From assembly GCA_008508345.1 (NCBI GenBank), contig QNGE01003002.1:32699-96698 (forward strand): a DNA stretch of 64,000 bases, given 5' to 3'. The notes below the pieces were generated by a model. It worked only from the letters and a program-made list of their open reading frames with translations, searched no databases and had not been told where the DNA came from. A program made the position numbers and the translations under genes. Below, piece by piece: positions 1 to 13,900 of this stretch; the stretch's first letter is position 1, and each line of letters opens with the position of its first letter. The stretch is from Paragonimus westermani. Its lineage: Eukaryota > Platyhelminthes > Trematoda > Plagiorchiida > Troglotrematidae.

Positions 1-1900
1 GCGCGTGTTGCATGTGACTGGCGATTTGGACGCCTTCTCGCTACAATAATACACGGATCTTTCACTCAAGTTTTTCTTTCTCCATCGTACTACGAATATC
101 GTCATAGCTTCGATTACACTTCAACAGTTCAAGGTAACTGTTGAACACCACTGTTTCTCGGATAGTTGTCATCTGGAATAGTGTAGTGGTCATCTCGATT
201 ACCTGTGACTAAGTTCTGTGGGTTTTGTGATTTTTCGAATATTGTCACTTTTGGGTTGCAGTTGATCATTTTATTTTTACTGATAGTCTAGTGAGTTACG
301 TCTGCACCTGTTTACGCTATTCAGTAATTCGTACAAGGTTCAACAAGACAGTATATTATTTCTGGCAGCAATCTGGCTACAATCAAAATTCAACTTATTA
401 TGGTCTTAAAATTGGTGTTCGATTAATTGTGAGCGTCTCTCAAGATTAGTAATATAGTTTGCTGCACAAGCTCCTTTTTTTAGTTTAGCCGGCTAACAGA
501 TGTGTTGTACAGTATGCATTGTAAACTGAATGCCTCATGGATAATAGTGTATACTAAGTGTTGATGAGTGAGCGAGAGTGATTTTGTGGCTGAAAATTTT
601 ATGGGAATCGTGGATTTCTCCCAAAATGACAAATTAGGTAGTGGCGAATTCGTAGCTGTGTTGCGCCGCAGCTGTACGTATCAGTATTCCTAGGTAGCAC
701 CGTAGACGTTAATTTTCGTATTGCGAAGCCTACCGGATTCTTGAAGAGAGCAGCGTTCTTGGTTTGAGTCGTCAAGAAGTTGAATACGAGATATGCACGG
801 TGTTGCTTACTACCGTAAATCCGACAACTATGGAGCAAGTGTGGGAAATGACCGTGAAAACCAGGATCAATGGATGTGCTGACCTGTGAGTGGAGACTAG
901 GCCAGGGTTTGAATCGACGTGATGCAAACGGTTTAACGAGAACATTGGGAGCTTTATTCGCTTGTTTTCCGTCATTGTCAACACATATGCCTTCATAACC
1001 TTCAAGGGTTGACGTAGCATACTTCGAGAAAAACTAGTTTAGGGTTTTACTGAGATTCAAAGTGGGCACGGAATTCAGAGATACTTCACATTTAATGAAC
1101 TCCAAGGAACTGAAATATTTTATAGATAGGAAAGACACACTAACAGAGCGTAGTACATGTTAGTTAAAATTACTTCGTAGAGGATTTTATTTGCAATGTA
1201 AGGTCCGACAGAAGACCAAGTCAGTTTGCCTGTTCAGGAAAAGGTGCATCATCGTGATTATCAAGGCCTCTAGAAAGCTCAGTTATCGTCCGATACCACA
1301 GATGGTTTGCCTGAGAAATGTAAGGGTCTTTGTCACTTTGTTATTCCCTGGTACTTTCTTGGAAGACTAACATTTTTAGCGAGGAAAAGTTAGTAGTGTT
1401 TTTATACTTCGCGAGGTAAAACTACAGCTCGTGGGTGATTTTACCATCAAAACATACATAGACGAACATTAAAGAAACGTTGAATTATCAGTTTTTAATT
1501 GCGCAGACTTGACTCAAGACGGTTCTTCTTTTTCTTCGGCGTGATCTGTAACTTGCAGTAAACCTATTCGTCTGTGCTTAAAACCCCCCAACAGGCTTAC
1601 AATAACTCCAAGGGTTGTGTTACTAGTTATAGCTGTTATCTACTCGACTACCAATTCTGGAAGAATCCCATGTGTGGTAGACCATATTCATCGGTTATTG
1701 TTCTGTTCATTAACTTCTGGATCAGCGGTCATACTGAAATTAACTAGATCTCTTCTAGTATTCTCAGCACATGGTACATTTGAACAGTGAAATCAGAAGA
1801 CCGGTTTTGCAAGATGGTAATACCATTTCGTATGTTGTCGTCAGTTGCTAACACATAACAGCGGTGAAAATAAAAAAATAGTTAAGCGAATTAAGTTCAT
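1..1900. other. Anonymous non-coding DNA
   Basis: No gene, RNA or mobile element is recognised in this stretch. Two overlapping minus-strand frames near 600-1020 resemble no family known to me and lack convincing splice sites. A GGTTTGAATCG-type string near 905 looks like a pol III B box, but no matching A box sits upstream. The part below 1900 is probably 3' flank or 3' untranslated sequence of the Penelope-like element that ends at 1904. Confidence 0.5.
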
Positions 1901-1903
1901 GCA

Positions 1904-2951
1904 TCAAGTCAATGTACACACTGATCTGTCATTGGTCAAAACCATGGCAGACGGAGGTTCAAGGTCAACAGCTTTTGCACACAGGACCGGCTTGCTACGC
2001 GTGACTAGCAGCGCTTCGAGTGATTTAAGAATGACAGGCTTGTGATGACGCATCAACACGCGGAAAGCGTTTGTCGGGTCGACCACATGACCGGTCTCTA
2101 GCAGGTGTCTGGCGATCGAAGAAGCCGGCTTGCGTTGTTTGGTAGGGTCGCGTCGGGTCACACCACACATCAAATCCTCGATATACTTGGGCACGTGTTC
2201 CTTCATTCTAAGGCGCAGGGATCGATCAGTTCTGCCAATGTAAACGTCACCGCAGCTGCAGGTGAACTGGTAGATACAGTGTGAAGTGGACAGCTCTGAA
2301 GTCCGCGTCTTGATGTGAGGAAGGGTGAGCGATTTGGTGCGACTGAGTAAGCGCAGTGTAGCTGCATTATACGTCCTTTGGATGGCCTGCATCAGTCGTC
2401 GCGTTAGAAACGACATATTACTATCTCCTTTGTACGGTAACTGCATGTACACCGGTTTCTTCGGGACAGACGTTTCCTGTGGGTTTATTAATTTCGGCTT
2501 ACTGTGAAAGGCAATGAAACCCAGTGGATAACCGTTGGAGACCAAGGTGTCACGAATAAATTTCAGCTCGGCATCTAGTGTATCACCGGTACATATAATT
2601 CGCGCTCTGTGAAATAGACAACGAACCAACGAGCGTTTGTGTTGTATGGGTGAGAAACTGTTGAAATTCAAATATTGTCCTCCCCAGGTAGACTTGCGAT
2701 GTACCGATCGACACACTGTACCGTCATTTCGTCGCTTGATGTTAATGTCCAGAAAGGCGAGCGTGTCTTCCTTTTCAAACTCGGACGATAGCGTTAGATT
2801 TGGGTGCGAGGAGTTCAGTAAATCCAATAGTTTCTTTATGGTCTCCTTGTCTTGTGCGAATACTATTATGTCGTCGACATATCGTCGATAAAGCGGGACG
2901 TCATGCAATGTATTCGCGAGGCGACATGAGGTGACATGAGAACTGTTTATT
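1904..2951 (-). CDS. Penelope-like element: reverse transcriptase C-terminus plus GIY-YIG endonuclease
   Basis: The open frame (about 334 residues from 2908, open back to a TGA near 2951) begins in the RT palm with the catalytic YRRYVDD block at residues 7-13. It continues through the RT thumb and linker (KKPVYMQLPYKG near 151-161) to a GIY-YIG-type nuclease starting at CIYQFTCSCG (211-220), followed by VYIGRT (222-227) and a downstream conserved Glu (SLEALL near 296-301). This RT-then-GIY-YIG order defines Penelope-like retroelements, which copy RNA into DNA at a nicked target. The frame is uninterrupted, so this copy is younger than the others here. The N-terminal RT half (fingers and motif A) is missing: homology stops near 2940 and the DNA upstream is unrelated. 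It is a 5'-truncated copy, not a functional gene. There is no canonical ATG at the boundary; the frame is simply open into the truncation. Confidence 0.9.
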
Positions 2952-5900
2952 CATACGGTGGGGACTTCCACGTTAAAAGCTTGCGATCATTGCAAGCAAA
3001 CAATTTATTAGAAACAACCCAATTTGTATGGCATTCAGGGAGGCAGAAAAATTGTCCCGGGATTCTATAAACTGCAAACCGGAAATGAATCCCATCAACT
3101 CTTATCTTTTCCCGATTTCTCACAAAGTTGCCGTAATAGTAATAACAGTTTCGACCGGCACTTTTCTCGCGTAATACCGTACAGTCGAGTGGGCAACTAG
3201 TAATGAAGTGTGTGTGTACAGTTATATATTTTGTGTATATACAATACATATATATATTGTACCAAATGATACTTCCACATTACTGGTCTAAATAAGGGGT
3301 GTGAATAATCTTTTGGTGGGTCTTCTTCTAGGCTAACTTTTATTGCTTATGGAATAATTATCCCACGTAACACTATATTGTGTTGTGATCGCACTTTGCA
3401 ATTCATGAGTGCATAATGATGCACTGCATACGCCTAACAGTTTGCCTTCAGTACACAAAGGTTTGTAGAACGATGGTGCGAAGTGAGAACAGACTTCCTT
3501 GAGCAGCTCATTCAACCCGCACACATCAACTGGTCATCATTTCCGTTCCTGTCTCATTAGGCCTCGTCATCAAAAGGGATGTGCGTTTAATATTTCTGGA
3601 TCAACTTCCCGTTGAACCGTGTACAATTAAGCAAGAGGAATGCTAAGCTCATGTAGGGCATGTTCAGAAGCAACGGGTTTCTGGTCCCGAGTGGGTACCT
3701 GTCATCTCTGCTACTGTCTATCTGATCTCGGCCACTATCTCAGAGACGTCTGCCAAGCTTCTCTAAACGCAGCTTTATTCCAAACACTGACTGCTTATTT
3801 TTAATCCAACTTTTACAACTTCCTGCACTTCAGAAATCGAAATAGGTTACCTGTATTAGTACTCGCACTGAAAGTGCACCAGAAAGCTCTTACCAGCCAT
3901 GGCTCGAGTGGACATCGCAGAGTATTACTACCTGTGGAAAGTGGCGTTTTTTGCGCGCGTGTTGGTCTGACGAATCTGATGCGACCAGATGCTCTAGACA
4001 GTCTCACCGATAGTCCATTTATATGATTCATTTACGTGACTCATGTTTTACGTAATTGGTTAACGTGTCAAGGAACTCAGGACGGTGAATGTGTGTGCGG
4101 CGCACAGTGGTCTGAAACCATAATCTGTTAACAAAGAATTAGCAATATTGGGCCATAGTCGTGTAATTTTTTGGTTGGCCAATTAATTATTGACCTCATC
4201 AACGATGTTCCAAGTAGTCCGGTCTATTAGATCGTACATAGGTCCAAAGAAAGCGCTCCACTCACAACTTCATACAAACGGATCATGTGTACTAAGCGAT
4301 CACTCTGCTCATCGGCAGGCCTTGAATGATCCCGATACTGTTAGCAACAGCTTATAAGTGAGCGATGATTGACATAACATTCTCCACTTAAAAAACTGTT
4401 CAAGTACTATCTTACCACCCCATTCTTTATTTTGATATGCTTACTTACTTCTCGTTCTTGATGCTCATTCACAGCTTGTGGCCGGACCTCAATTTCCAAC
4501 AGAATCTCGTCAAGTGTACACGAATTCTTCGCTTCAATGTTTTGTGAGTATCAACATCGCATCACCTATGCCCTAGGCATATGATCACCACACCGTATGT
4601 CTCAGTTAACATTCTATCCGTTATTCCTATCAACGCGATATTACTTAGAGCCTCAACGAACAGTCAACTTCATACTCTGCTCAACAGAAATGCGCGATCT
4701 GAGCAAAGAGTTGGCTGGATAAGGTCTTGTCATGTCATCCCCGAAAGGTATGGAAGGTACCAAACTCGTTGAATTCATAGGATGTTTATATAACGAAGGA
4801 GGTTGAGAAAGTCTATGTACATCTGAATCTGTCTTGGTCGGTTTAGAAAGAATACGTAAGTTGGTGGAGTATTTCATTTTCTGTGGCTCAGCAGTAGAAA
4901 GATTAAAAAGGAGAAATTTAGGGAATACTAAACAGAATAAAAACCTAACCATGGTGTGTGAAGTATATGCCAGTCGCAGTGCAATGCACAGCAGACAACA
5001 ACTGGCTGGAATCAACAGTGTGAGATCGGATGCATATTCACCCTACTGCAATCATTCAGACTACCAGGTTATCACAATGTTTCTCCTGATGTCGCGAATA
5101 TGTGCATCAAATCTGCGCTCGAATTCCACCATAGACGACCTAATTACGGTGGACTATGGTAGGGTTTTTGATTGGACAATCCCGAAACTGATTGTCCTCT
5201 GCAACCCAGATGAGTTTGTGGCTTTAGCGTGTTACCCCTGAAATGGCTGGTTTCGGTAGGCGCGAGTGTCTTTTGCAAAGATGTTGAAGTTGGTTGATAG
5301 TCTTCTGAACCAAGAGCAAGCCATCTTTGGTATGCCGGTAATGCACTGAGTATTGCCTACTTAACGCAATCTATCTGGGTGTTAAGAGGCTCATTTCCAG
5401 ACGAAACAGCCAAGACGTATCACGCCACATCGATCGGCTGGCCCACCTCGGATGGTATGCGTCCACGCAACCAGTCAGATTGCAACCGTACGGTCGAACA
5501 CCTGGGCGCTATCTGGACTGTTCTTTGACATGTTGGTTTCTGATACCTCCTGTAACGTGTTATGCTCTGACGCCCTGGCTGCCATATATGACCGTTTTAT
5601 TTGGTTCGTTTGATGTCTGACTGCCGTGTATGATAGTCGCTTCGTCCTATAAATCTGGAGCCTCTGTGGCCTAGTTTTGGCTCATTTTCCCAATGGACGG
5701 TGTTGCCGCGTAACAAAAGGAATGATCCAATAGTGGACAAGGCTGACAACTTAGTGTTGCAACTCTTTTTTATAATTATACATATATCACCGACAGCAAT
5801 GTCCTTTGCAAAGTAAAGACAGTTTTGAGTCCTCTGGATAGGCTTGAAAACTGTATAAATATCAAAGTAACAAATGAGATTCTATCAGAGTCAACATAAT

Positions 5901-6520
5901 GGCTGCGTATTTTACAATTAGATATATCTCTCAATTTGGTTTTTTACTGACTAGCGCCAACAAATTCTAGACTAACTGTGAATTGTGGAACGAAAGTTGC
6001 TTTGCCGGATTTGTCACATCAGTTGCTCACAGTTGTCTTGTGTATCGGACCTTACTTCTCTGTCATACATTCGTACAGCGGCGTTATTCAAATTCCAACT
6101 GTTGACGGTTGATTTTTTAACTCCCTTCATTAAACGTACCTTGTAATACTACGTTCTAGGTAATTTCAGTACGAACATATACAGTGGTAAAGTGTGGAAA
6201 CACATGGATGTGTTTCTCATTCTAAAACTCATGCTTACTGGTCATGCCTGAGATGACGTTACAGGCACTATCCTCAACACGGTTGTCTCGACAAAACTGA
6301 CCCCGAGATCAACTACCAGTTATAACAAGGATATGCACGAGGGAATGCCCCTGAAAAAGTGAAACGCGAGCCCACTGCTTCACTAGAAATGCCGAAAATC
6401 TTATCCCAGTACGAAAGCTGTGGTTAATTGCTAGTGGCGTTCACTTTTTATCGAGCGGCAATTAAAACAATTTTTAAAAAACTTAGTGGTTTCCTGTTTC
6501 ATGCACACTGCTGACCAGCG
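2952..6520. other. Anonymous non-coding DNA
   Basis: Nothing is firmly recognised. A short AT repeat (tatatatat) lies near 3248. A plus-strand frame of about 135 codons at 4834-5241 has no recognisable domain and starts at a non-ATG codon, so it is not called. The stretch 5370-5560 is richer in GC and CpG, but no frame in it matches a known family. Confidence 0.45.
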
Positions 6521-6534
6521 TTGGCCGTATTACG

Positions 6535-7914
6535 CCACCAAAAAGGTGTGTTCGATTTAATGGAGCGACCTACGCTTCGAGAGTGGCTTAAACGCGGGCC
6601 TGTTCCGACCAAGTATGTGAACATACTGTCGACGCTTTATCCACATACTTCAGTTCAGGTTAGGGTTCACGGTGAACTGACTGACAGTTTCAGCACCATG
6701 AGCTGCGCACGTCAAGGATGCTCCCTTTCAAAGTTTTCATTTAGTTTTATCACAGACGAAATAATGAAGGAATGTTCCCGGCAATTACAAGATTCTGATG
6801 TGAAACTCCTACCTGTCGGGAGACTGAATGATCGTGATTATGCTGTTTGACACCTTCCACGTAGCAGGAACAATGCTAGACTATTTTGCGTTCCGCTAAG
6901 TCCTTCAGAATGCGCTTCACAGCCTCGAAGTGCAAAGTGTTTTTGCAAGATGGCTGTGTTTAGGTAGTTTTAGTGTTAGGTAATGAAGTTGTGAAAGTTG
7001 TTGGCTGGTTGGTGAGGAGCTGTATCAGTGGTGGCGGAGATGCAGGGAATGGAATAGAAGCGCCTATCCTTGAAGCTTGGACAGTATTCGTCGATGACAG
7101 AAAGACATCTTGCAGATGCACAATGGTCAGGTAAATGAGGCAGCTGTGTGTACTGTTAATTTACGGCGGCGAAACTTGGTCCCTCGAGTTAAAAAAAGCA
7201 GACCGTCTCTGAGAGTTGGACCACCGATGTCTGCGTTCAATACCTGGAATCAGGTGGCATCAAAGAAGTAGCAACGTAGGGGTTTGAAGGCGGACATTCG
7301 GTTATGGTTGTCAAACGAGTTCTTTTATTCAGTCCTTACATTTGCACAAACTTACGTGGCTATACTATATGCTAAGGATGTCGGCTAGTTGTTTGTCACA
7401 CCGAGCACTCTCTTCTGAAGCGGTGGTCGACTGCCATAACGTAGGGAGGGGATAGACTGTGACTTATAAAGAAATGAAGCCGTTCACCGGGAAGGTGGCC
7501 ACCATTGGTCGGGTTCGCCTCCTGGGCTGGAGCTCCCTCGACTCACAGAGTTGATGGCTGAAGATGCTAGATGAGATGATGACTATCTGGGTTCATAGGC
7601 GTAACAGTTGTTGTTGGTTGACTGAGTTACCTTGGAGGTGACTGCACTTGGTAACGTGGGGCAATAAAGACCGTAAGGAAGCTGTCTTGGTGATGACGAC
7701 TTAGCTGCACCCATAGCTTTGGTGTTTGATTGCAACTTGATGGGGAATGTTCGAATATAGTCGTAACTATCTTTCCTAGTCAGGTTCCTTCCCTCCTGGT
7801 TCTGTTTCTTTCTACTACCCGATCAGAAGTGCTTATTTTCTTCATGGTTTTATAGCAGTTAAGCATCAATGAGAATCACTGAAACACTGCTGCCTACGAT
7901 GATGATGATGATAA
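6535..7914 (+). pseudogene. Decayed RTE-type non-LTR retrotransposon (RT core to 3' tail)
   Basis: Conceptual translation from about 6550 gives FDLMERPTLREWL, PTKYVNILSTLYPHTS, RQGC and a broken DRDYAV in place of the catalytic ADD box. These align in order with the RT motifs of the better copy at 39450-41090. After a frameshift, matches resume at 6915-6955 (the FAPSKCKVLLQD block), 7165-7275 (LIYGGETWSLELKKADRL, then LDHRCLR and RSSNVGV) and 7505-7590 (GRVRLLGWSSLDS). The element ends in a GAT-repeat tail at 7897-7914. Multiple stops and frameshifts make it non-functional. Residue differences from the 39-kb copy suggest a different subfamily. The 5' half, including the endonuclease, is absent. 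Confidence 0.85.
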
Positions 7915-10900
7915 TTTCAACTTGATCTGCAGTCATATTTTTGGACGCACCAATTGAAGTTAACGATAAAGTAACAGCTCAAAATCTCCGGATCTTCAAG
8001 CAGACGAAAACTTGATAAATAAACCGTCAGATTTGTTCCTGTCTCCGATTTGATTCCAGAGGAAACGTAGATGTTTTACATCGATACAACAGTCAACACT
8101 GCTGCCTGAGGAGAACATGGGTGTGAGTCCAAACTCCAGTAGCTGTGCTGCTGATTAACTGGCAAAACAGTGAATCTCGCTGTTGAAATTCATTTCTAAA
8201 GAGACCGAATGAAATTTCTTGAAAGCGGAACTTGCCGTCAAATATGAATTGTGTCCATGTAAACGCTCATGAAAACCGAAATCACTGTCTGCTTCTTTAA
8301 GAAGCAGAGAAACCTGAGTGACATCCGAAAAGACTGAGAAAAGTTTTTGAAAAAGCAGAGTATATTTCTACAACGTTCAGCAGACTGAAACAAATAAGAA
8401 ATGTCCAAAATGGCAAGTTATTTTTAAAATGGCTTTCTGTCGCAAGGCTGGAATATCCAGATTTCCCCAGCAGTGAATTACAGCTCAAATTCAGAGGGCC
8501 GAATTTATAGGCATCTCTGTGAAACGAATCAATTTGGAAAAATCTGTATAATTTCCTCAGCTCGCTAGAAGACTTGTCAGAAGTTAATATTTGGGAGACT
8601 GTTAAAACAATACGACTGAGTCTTTAATAAGTTTACCTATCACCGAAAAGGTGTCTTTGTTAAGATAGGTTTATGTATTCATTTAGCAAAGATAATTCTT
8701 AGTGGACATGAATACGGTTTTCAACATCAGAAACAAAAATGTTTCCAATACTAGGAACGTTTGCGTTGAGAGAACTGCTAGACGTTTAAAAACAGTCTTT
8801 ATTTACTTCCTTATAGCTGATTAGAGGTTCTTCAAAGAAGGATGTTCTAACCAACATTTCTGGAAGGTTCCACTGGGGTGCAATAGTTTAAAGGCGTCGA
8901 AAGTTTGCAGCCTGTCGCGTAAATTGGAAACTACTGATGATAAGCATCAAACCTGCAAAATTGTCCGTTTCCTTCATCGATATTCCACATTCCCTTGAAA
9001 TTCCGATATCGAGAGTAATGGAAGTGTACTACTCAATATAACGTCTAAACATAAGTCACCAGATGCAGATACCGTCTGCCGTTTCGGGAGTGTAAAAGTC
9101 AGGTACAATCAAACGGTAGGGATGTAATATAGAGGAAAAAACGAGTATGAAGTAGAACAGCAATTGAAAGCAGGCAATCAAGAATGTTCGATGAGATAAT
9201 GGACTGTACAATACCAACATCCAAGCTTGAGCAGGCTGAAGATCGACCATTCAACCAGGTGCATCACTTGACCCAACGCAAACAGACAAGTGAGTTCAAC
9301 GTTTCGGGCATACTGGTGTGTCACTTATGGCAAATCATGCAATTGCGCCAGCCCCACAAACACGCACGTGTTGCTCATGTGCACATTCTTAATAGACCTT
9401 TATGTCATTACTACAGAATTAATACAGAAAGCACATTGCATGCTACATGTTACTTGTGTGAAACAACAGGTAACTTATCACCCACTGAATTATTTCAACT
9501 TAATTACCCTTGCCTGAGGCAGTGCTTTCGAGAACACCGATGATAAAATATCTTAGACACATTTTGGGTTCTGAGTAGTCGAATGAACCTTATTGAAAAG
9601 CACAGAGATCATTAAAGTTACGAAAATATGTTTGAACGGACAATACTTCTTATACAATGTACAGCAGAGGTTCCTTGATACACAACAGCAACAGCAGCAT
9701 TCAATTAAACTGTCTTGAACGCACGTGCATAAATGTACTTATGATGTGAACTAAGAACGCGGGTGCAGTAACACTTGTTTATCCGGAAAATCAACACGAC
9801 TTATCGGCTTCAACTCAACAAACACACTTATGTATAGAAAACACCAAGCCCTGGATGTCACAGTTGCAACGGCCGCTGAGGTCCATATGTATAGAGGATC
9901 ATTCTGTGTCAATCTGCACTTCAGTGTTTTTGTATTTATCCCAGGACACATCACTATTCAGATGCATGCTGGTGCCTCCCTACTGAGTAGTAGCGTGAGT
10001 AGTATAGTGCGATCTCTCGCCCTCAATACACTATCATTGGAAACAGATCAGTGTGCAATCTCACAGCCTCATATTCCTCCATTCAGCTCGTAATAAGACT
10101 CAGAACCTTACAGTGAACAGTGAACTGACATACACGCTGACTTTTTCAAGGATCTGAGAATGCATATTTTAGGAAGGTGTATGTAGCCGCAAAGGCAAAG
10201 ATGTGCGGGGACAGTGATTCCCAGTCATTTCAGATCAAGTGGACCGATATGTGATTAGGAATTTTGAATGGATGTGTAACCAGAATATTGGATTGCTATT
10301 GGATTGCTATGAATTCCGAAACTAACCAGCCTACCTATAGACAGGAAACATCTTGTCGTCATTGTTTAATCTACGAATTTTGTCGCAGACATAGAAAACC
10401 TGTTACAACGACCAGAATATTGAGAGAAGAATTTTGGAAAATATTTACACAACCGATCATAGGTGTAGAGTATGTAACTGACAATGAGGTTTCTGACATA
10501 ATGATCTCATCTTGAATTGAAACGACTCATACTTTAGATAGATTTAGCACATTGTTAGACCTCTCCTGTTCACCGTCTCAGAACTTTCTCCAGTATTGAG
10601 GAGGTCAGATGTTTGAAGCAAGCAGAAATGAATTAATTGTCTGGACATTCTCAATAAAAATGGTCTGGTTACAGTTAAAATTCTGTCTCATTGCTTATCA
10701 TTCTGAAGTCATTCATGTATGCATTTTAATCTCTGTTTTCAAATTAAAACTGTGGATGAACATAAGCAAAATTCTTTTAATCCGAATTTCACACAACCCG
10801 TTGGCGTTCTGCCTCACTGCACAAAAACTCGGATTAGACGGATTTCATTTTGCTGTCACCTCAGTTCCTAGAATCCTAGTGAGTTGATGAACGGAAAAGT

Positions 10901-13900
10901 GCATTACTAAAATGTGAACATCCTCCGAAAGAAATGTAAGCCAAGGGGGTATGACGGATGTAACTTGTTGCATGCGTGTATTGTAAACTCGTCTTGATCG
11001 TTGTGGGTGGTCAACATGACTAGCGTAGTGATTTGAGGGTGGGCACTTTTCCAACCATTTCTTTGTTATTTACTTGCCAGGTTTACCCCCCCCCCCGTCA
11101 GACACGCACTCACCACCGTGTCCATCTGACATAGCGGTCAGTTGTGCTAAACAAAAGAGCGCGTGAAAACGTCGGCGGTGCTGTTGTGTAGAGTTACGTG
11201 CTGGCTACTGACAAGTGTCAACACGAGCATATTGGCAGTTTGTTTCCCAAGATCGCTATTTCACAGAATCAAGTAAACACCACACGGTGCGTTGACAAAC
11301 TCGGGTCCGGTTTTATTTGGAAAAACAAACCTTTGTCCCAAATTTACTCGTACAGCCGAATAACTTCCGTTTGTGTATAAAAAATAGAAACTTGTTAGAA
11401 AGCAAATAGATGACATACAAACGCGTTTGGAGCATCTGGGTGAGCATATCATCCACCACAATTGCCGTGGAATTGTAGCGATTGCTATCCGCTTATCCGG
11501 GCCCAAGTAGGACCGTGGTAGCTCTCAGTAGTGACCACAGAATTGGATCGGAGTCGCTCATATGGGTAACTCAGTTTTCTCTATCTGTGCATCGTTGATG
11601 ATTAAGATCAGTGTGTTAGAGGCTAATTAACTGCGAGATCCAGAGTGATCCAGATCTTAACCTTCAGAGCAATTGAGGGCAAACCTCTGGTGATAAACAC
11701 AGTCATCCTATCGTCAAAATGACGGGAGTTCCGTAGTAGTGTGAGAAGTAATCTGGATAAGAACCGAAGTTTAGTAAGGGAAACTGGATTAAGACGTTAC
11801 CAGGAGTCTTGGACCAGTATTCGTTTCTTTGAACAAATGGTAACAGTTACTCATCCCTTCTAGAAAGACTGTCAGACTTCATCAGATAAAGACAATCGAA
11901 AGGTCTTCAGTGAGACAGGGAATTCGCTATTTCTCTCCGTCGGCTTGTTCGCCATCGAACACCTATTGCATCACTTTGGTTGCCGGCTGAGTAAGCAAGA
12001 ACTCAAACTTGTCCCCGTTAACCCTCTAGAAACACTCAATGTGGTTCTTAGCGGTTAGCCCATTACTTATGTCAATAGAGCAGCAGTGCCATGGTACATT
12101 GACTTGACGAGGTCACCAAGCTCGAAACAGGCAAAGGCAACCGGATGCAAAGTCCAATCTTCCAAAAAAAGCCAATGTGCACTTCATTCCTTGTCGTTTT
12201 CGTTCGCCGGGTTCTTTTGAGTCCTGTGTTTTATGTAGTGAAAACGTCTTCTCAGCAGAAGATTGCCAGAAGTGCTTTCCAGAAACTCTTCTCCTCCTAC
12301 CTAAATTCAACTGAAAATTGCGACAGAAATAATATAAATTAAGTTGTAGTAAACAAACTGTGTTTATTGAATTCCCATTTTTGGCCGGTACACTTATATG
12401 TGTAGAGGTATAGACCAATTTAGTGTGTGTTTTTGTGTCAGACTTTTCCCTAAAGTTCCAGCTTACACTTCGTACGAACGGCAACCTTTTTTATCTATCC
12501 TGAACTACAATCTTTGATGAAATTGGTGAAACTACTGCATCCATAAATGTGTTCACAGTCCCGTTGTTCGTTCAAAGAAGATGTGACATTTGCTGATCCA
12601 CCAATTGTTTCTCTAAATTATTCGTTCACAAACTCGCTATAATTCTTGATTAATGAGTCAACTCGTAATGATGAAACCCCATAACTACTGGTTCGCTCGA
12701 CGACCGACTACGTAATTTATGAGAGTGGCTGGAAAAGTCTTTCCTGGTTATAGCCATTTCTGTTTTCTTTCTTCTGTAGAACTATTGTGACAGCTTCCAA
12801 TTTCGGGGTCCTTATGAAATTTCACAAAATTTGGAACCATGCTATAGTAGTCAGCACTAGATTGTGTTGATCTAATCGGCCTACTCATAGTTCTGCAATC
12901 ATGAACAGCTGGTTAGCATATAAACGTATTGGAGGTTTCACGGATATGCAATCTGCTGCAATCGCCAAGACGTACATGCAAGCATACAGGGAAACTTCAT
13001 ACTCACCAGTGCTAAAACCATTTTCGGCCAAGGAGACAACGATACGATTTTGGAGGGATAGGAATTGTAACGCAACAACCGTAAGGTGTTATACTGTCCG
13101 TCCAAGTGAGGTGAGGTCCTGAATGACAGCAGGTTTGGAGCATAGGTTGCTTAGTCGCACCTTCTTGTTTCACAACACTGATGTCTGTGCCTCTTTCTGT
13201 ATGTTGCTTCGGTTTACAGAATCTTTTGCATTTCCCAGTATGTGATAATTCTCTCTTTTTCAGTATCACTGTTTATTAACTTTGCATCACATCACGTGGT
13301 ACTGTGTTCTTTACTGAATCCGGTGCCACTGTCCCAAACACCTGCCCCATTTAGAACGTCCGGACATGTAAAGCCTATTTACAAGTACATCGGTGAATTA
13401 AATCTGGTAAGTGAATAGCTCGGTCCAATCAAAATGACAACGTATTGGGTAGTCTTCTCCGCGCCTGATATAACCATACGGTCAGAAATGAAAACAACAT
13501 TGTTTTAACCCTTAATATTCATTTACATTCCTTACAAAACGGTGCTCCACGACTGTGTCGACAAGGGAACAAGCTAGCAAACAAAGACAAATCCAGAGAG
13601 TGCGTTATTATTGATTACTTTTATCGAAACCAATGTTTATGCGAAAAAATGATTAAACATAAGTGGACAGTTTGACAGTTGAAAGGTTGTTTAAGCAAGG
13701 ACTGACAAGGGCAGAAGATGCAAGTCAGAGATAATGGATGTTAACCGGCTGAATTTTTCCTATGTTTTTCGGTGAAAACATTTAGGCTAGAAGTGTCAAA
13801 ATAAGATCAATTGTCTCCGATAAAATTGTTGTTTTCAGAACAGGAAGTGAAAACTGAATTGTAGGCCATGCAACTTTTGAAAGTAGAAGGGCCCGATATG

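Noticed and set aside
850..930. tRNA-like string near 905
   Set aside because: A B-box-like sequence only; no A box or folding support.
4834..5241. Plus-strand open frame of about 135 codons
   Set aside because: Starts at a non-ATG codon, shows no domain, no codon bias and no splice context.
11079..11096. Poly-C tract (also near 50417, and poly-G near 41717)
   Set aside because: Simple homopolymers; flanks are not convincingly homologous.
12113..12484. Minus-strand frame with acceptor-like site as a terminal exon
   Set aside because: Single weak signal, no homology and no partner exon.
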